A DNA stretch of 64,000 nt from assembly GCF_003967575.1 (NCBI RefSeq), contig NZ_BIFT01000001.1, positions 1,364,001-1,428,000 of the forward strand, given 5' to 3'. Position 1 is the first letter of the stretch; each line of letters opens with the position of its first letter. A program made the position numbers and the translations under genes. The notes below the pieces were generated by a model. That model was not told the origin of the DNA. It was given only the letters and a program-made list of their open reading frames with translations, and did no database searches. This document shows, one piece after another, positions 61,506 through 64,000 of this stretch. The stretch is from Dictyobacter alpinus. GTDB taxonomy: Bacteria > Chloroflexota > Ktedonobacteria > Ktedonobacterales > Ktedonobacteraceae.

Positions 61506-62732
61506 CTAGCCTGAAGCAACTATATGTGACAGTACGGGTGAGATAGGGACAACTTGTGTCTCACCATTTGCTCCTACATTAAGCTGGGCGGACCAGTAAC
61601 GTGGCATGCCACCTAAAACAGTATTCGCAGGACTGAGGGCGGCAAAAATGACGCGATCACTTTGGGCGGACCAGCTGGGGTTAATATTCCACTGCTGCCC
61701 CGTCTGGGCTGAGGTGGCGATCAGGTGGGCTTGATGGGTATGCAGATTAAAGACACCAATCGCACTTTGTAGCGCCTGCTGCGAGGTATCAGCACGATGA
61801 TCCCCGGTATTCATGCGTACCACATACGCTAACTTCTGCCCATCTGGTGACCAGGACGGCATATAGCCGTGCCCCCCATCCACACTTGCCAGACGCTGCT
61901 GGCGTCCACCGCTGCTATCCATGCTCCAGAGTCCTGCGGTGAGGAAGGGAGCGGGACTATCAGCCAGACGTTCGTAGGCGATCTGCTTCCCATCTGGTGA
62001 CCAGGCAAATAGCCCGGCAACCGACTCCAGTCCAGTTGTCGCGAATAGATGGGTTCGCCGACTCCCATCACTCTGCATAACATAGGTATCACTACCCAGG
62101 CCGAGTCCTTCAGTAGTCGAATACACGATCCGTGTGCCATCTGGCGACGGGACGGCATCAATCAGTTTGGCTGAGGCGGTACCAATATTGATATTGGCAT
62201 GCGCGCCCGTAGCCGCATCGACAGACCAGAGGCCGGGATTCCAACTATCCCCATCCATGGGAGCTGAAGGACCCAGTGGGAACATAGGACGGTACAGAAA
62301 GGTGTGACCATTGCTACCCGGTAGCCAGCGCAAAAAGTTACCCATTACCGCCTCTGGCTTAAAAGTAATCTTTCCCGCTTGCACATCATACATCCACACC
62401 TGCTCACCGTGATCACGATTGCCATCTATCACCACATAACGGTTATCTGGCGATAACTGCAATGTCAGGACGGCATCAGAGCTTACGCGCCCAAAATCGT
62501 TTCCCAGCGCAATGAGCGGCTGCGGACTTTTAAGCGGCTGTCCATCCACCCCTTTTGGTGAACGCGCCAGCACAAAACCACGCGCATCTTTAATTGTGTA
62601 GTAGATATAGGCATTTGAAGTCACCTCTGGAGGACCCATAAATTGCGGATAGAGTTTCCACGCGGTAAAACCTCCAACAAGCACTGTCACGATGCACAAT
62701 ATCAGAAAAGGCCAAAGAATTTTTCTTTTCAT
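61506..62732 (-). CDS. Membrane-anchored PD40/TolB-like beta-propeller protein
   Basis: This 408-residue protein has a signal anchor (about 3-25) and then a propeller domain. At least four PD40-type repeats are visible: TLQLSPDNRYVVIDGN, AVPSPDGTRIVYST, FAWSPDGKQIAYERL and PSWSPDGQKLAYVVR. Such propellers bind partner proteins or ligands outside the cytoplasm; no enzyme motif is present. CAGGA about 6 bases before ATG 62732 favours this start over 62738. The downstream neighbour is the M23 peptidase gene, so a joint envelope role is plausible. Confidence 0.82.
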   Translation of the reverse strand: MKRKILWPFLILCIVTVLVGGFTAWKLYPQFMGPPEVTSNAYIYYTIKDARGFVLARSPKGVDGQPLKSPQPLIALGNDFGRVSSDAVLTLQLSPDNRYVVIDGNRDHGEQVWMYDVQAGKITFKPEAVMGNFLRWLPGSNGHTFLYRPMFPLGPSAPMDGDSWNPGLWSVDAATGAHANINIGTASAKLIDAVPSPDGTRIVYSTTEGLGLGSDTYVMQSDGSRRTHLFATTGLESVAGLFAWSPDGKQIAYERLADSPAPFLTAGLWSMDSSGGRQQRLASVDGGHGYMPSWSPDGQKLAYVVRMNTGDHRADTSQQALQSAIGVFNLHTHQAHLIATSAQTGQQWNINPSWSAQSDRVIFAALSPANTVLGGMPRYWSAQLNVGANGETQVVPISPVLSHIVASG

Positions 62733-62789
62733 GAACATTCCTGGTTCTGCATATGTTCAGTAGATAATGCACTGTATTTCATAAGTAGG

Positions 62790-63080
62790 AGAATTGCTAA
62801 ACAGCTCAATACATATTGAGATTAGTCTGGTAATCCCAATCGACTGAACAATAAAGCACAACAGGGGGAGTCCAGTTAGTGGACTGACCTACTTCATGTG
62901 ATGGCTCTGCGCCCACTACGCGGGCGGGATGAGGGGAGATGCCGGGGCCACAGCCCCCCGACACCCCCCAGTCAAGGGGCTCGCCGCCCCTTGCATCCCC
63001 GCTTGTCCATGAGCTGGCTAGCTCGTTACGGCGGGACTTATGGCAGAATCGGAGGTGGCATGGAAGTGGGGAATGTGTGT
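62790..63080. other. GC-rich intergenic stretch with small hairpins
   Basis: No convincing gene lies between the PD40 gene and the second Fem-type gene. From about 62897 to 63010 the base composition turns strongly GC-rich, with small hairpins CGGGGC-CACA-GCCCCC and AAGGGGC-TCGCC-GCCCCTT. A short plus-strand frame at 62898-63107 is Arg/Pro-rich and probably not coding. A dispersed repeat is possible but could not be checked. Confidence 0.5.
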
Positions 63081-63103
63081 GGTAGTTGGTGCTGCTGGGA
63101 CGT

Positions 63104-64000
63104 TTAGAAGAAACGACGTGCCACTCGCATTAAGAGGGGTCTATAGGTATGTTCATAGCCGCCAGCATAGTGTACGACACGTCCACCCCAGCCGCGCTTG
63201 AAACGATAGACGCCGGCCATCGCTTCATCCTCGGCATCAGTAGCTGGAATACCCCAGAAATCGTACAGCCGCGCTCCACGCTGTTTGGCCCAACGGATAG
63301 CTTCCCATTGCAAGACGTAATTGGGCATCAATTGCCGCTGCGCATTACTAGAGGCTCCATAAAGATAAATAGCCTGACCCGCTAGCACAACCACCACGAT
63401 GCCAGCCAGCAACTGACCATCATACTCGGCCAGCAAGAGACGCAGGCGATCATCCGGCGCAAACACCTTCCATGCCTGCTGATAATAGGTCAGGCTATGA
63501 ATGCCAAACTGATCACGCTCACCCGTCGTCTGCAATAGCGCATACCATGCCTCCACATCCGCCGGCGAGCTCGCCACGCGAATCTGGACACCTTTGCGCA
63601 GGCCCAGGCGGACATTGTAGCGCCACTTCTCCTTCATCTGGGCCAGCAAACGCTCCTCATTAGCCTCCAGGTCCAGCACAATCGTGCGCTGAGGCTGCAC
63701 CGTCGGCACCAGGCCCGCACGACGTGCAGCGGCAAAACGCGCCAGCAGTTCGCCCTCAGGAGATTCCTGATCCACATCTGGCTCCCAACGTAAAGCGATG
63801 GCTCCACGCCGGCGCAAATAACGGTCCAGCTGCGTAAAAAATTGCTCACACAAGCCTGGCTGCAACCAATCCAGCACAGGGCCACGCGGAACATACGCCA
63901 GGTGACCCAGGGCCAGCGGAACATGGGGGGCCGTCTTGCGTAAAACTTGAGCGGCCGCCACAATCTTACCGTCCACATACAAAGCCAGCCTCAAAGGAGA
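63104..64000 (-). CDS. FemAB/FemX-family aminoacyltransferase, N-terminus missing
   Basis: The frame is open across the right edge of the window, so the start lies outside; about 298 residues are visible. It is a paralog of the Fem-type protein at 2015-3166: shared segments are YVPRGPVLDW, KEKWRYNVRLGLRKGVQIRV, YLYGASSNAQRQLMPNYVLQWEAIRWAK and YDFWGIPA. About 45-50 N-terminal residues should be missing, by comparison with the first copy. Unlike that copy it ends shortly after the fold (RVARRFF), with no charged tail. It probably adds an amino acid to the peptidoglycan side chain; specificity unknown. Confidence 0.87.
   Translation of the reverse strand, partial: SPLRLALYVDGKIVAAAQVLRKTAPHVPLALGHLAYVPRGPVLDWLQPGLCEQFFTQLDRYLRRRGAIALRWEPDVDQESPEGELLARFAAARRAGLVPTVQPQRTIVLDLEANEERLLAQMKEKWRYNVRLGLRKGVQIRVASSPADVEAWYALLQTTGERDQFGIHSLTYYQQAWKVFAPDDRLRLLLAEYDGQLLAGIVVVVLAGQAIYLYGASSNAQRQLMPNYVLQWEAIRWAKQRGARLYDFWGIPATDAEDEAMAGVYRFKRGWGGRVVHYAGGYEHTYRPLLMRVARRFF

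Noticed and set aside
62898..63107. 69-residue plus-strand frame, Arg/Pro-rich
   Set aside because: It lies in a GC-rich repeat-like stretch with small hairpins; no ribosome-binding site or homologous motif is seen.

Overview
The window looks like chromosomal DNA from a bacterium of the Chloroflexota, most likely the class Ktedonobacteria. This is an inference from gene style: zinc-ribbon tails on ordinary proteins, large membrane-anchored propeller and Thr/Pro-rich secreted proteins, Fem-type transferases, an MscL with a zinc ribbon, S-box and T-box leaders, and moderate GC. No rRNA, tRNA, CRISPR array, phage module or intact insertion sequence is visible. Intergenic DNA is rich in long inverted repeats, many at gene 3' ends.

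Layout. 1-1.6 kb: end of arginine biosynthesis (argH tail, argG), then a 13-unit 14-bp tandem array. 2-5.7 kb: Fem-type aminoacyltransferase, nitroreductase, apt, mscL. 6-10.7 kb: a heterodimeric ABC exporter behind a possible leader-peptide attenuator, then an RlmB-type methyltransferase. 10.8-15.2 kb: a secreted Ig-like protein, a DprE1/DprE2-like pair, and a six-repeat propeller protein. 15.4-22 kb: a 278-bp inverted-repeat element and the membrane arm of complex I (nuoJKLMN). 22.5-30 kb: a zinc-ribbon pseudokinase, a Ca2+/H+ antiporter, a membrane protein, an aldo/keto reductase and a TPR protein. 30-31.2 kb: a gene-free but strongly structured stretch. 31.2-37.8 kb: YvcK-like protein, GYD protein with a GGCT-like membrane protein, a MocR regulator, an eIF2B-like protein and a DUF5522 protein. 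37.8-45.2 kb: three paralogous membrane-anchored CHAP proteins, a sedolisin-like protease and a DUF2207 protein. 45.2-51.4 kb: the aspartate/methionine operon metX-metY-lysC-asd behind a tandem SAM-I riboswitch and T-box. 51.4-64 kb: Uma2-type nuclease, an ECF sigma factor overlapping a HEAT-TM-WD40 protein, thiolase, acyltransferase, PLDc_N protein, sensor kinase, M23 peptidase, PD40 propeller, and a second Fem-type gene cut by the window edge.

The most striking system is the methionine operon. One transcript should pass first a SAM-I riboswitch with its own terminator and then a T-box with a probable AUG specifier and a second terminator. If both work, full expression needs low SAM together with uncharged tRNA-Met. 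Other leads are the sigma/HEAT-TM-WD40 pair, the zinc-ribbon pseudokinase, the three CHAP paralogs, and a BmrB-like leader upstream of the ABC exporter.
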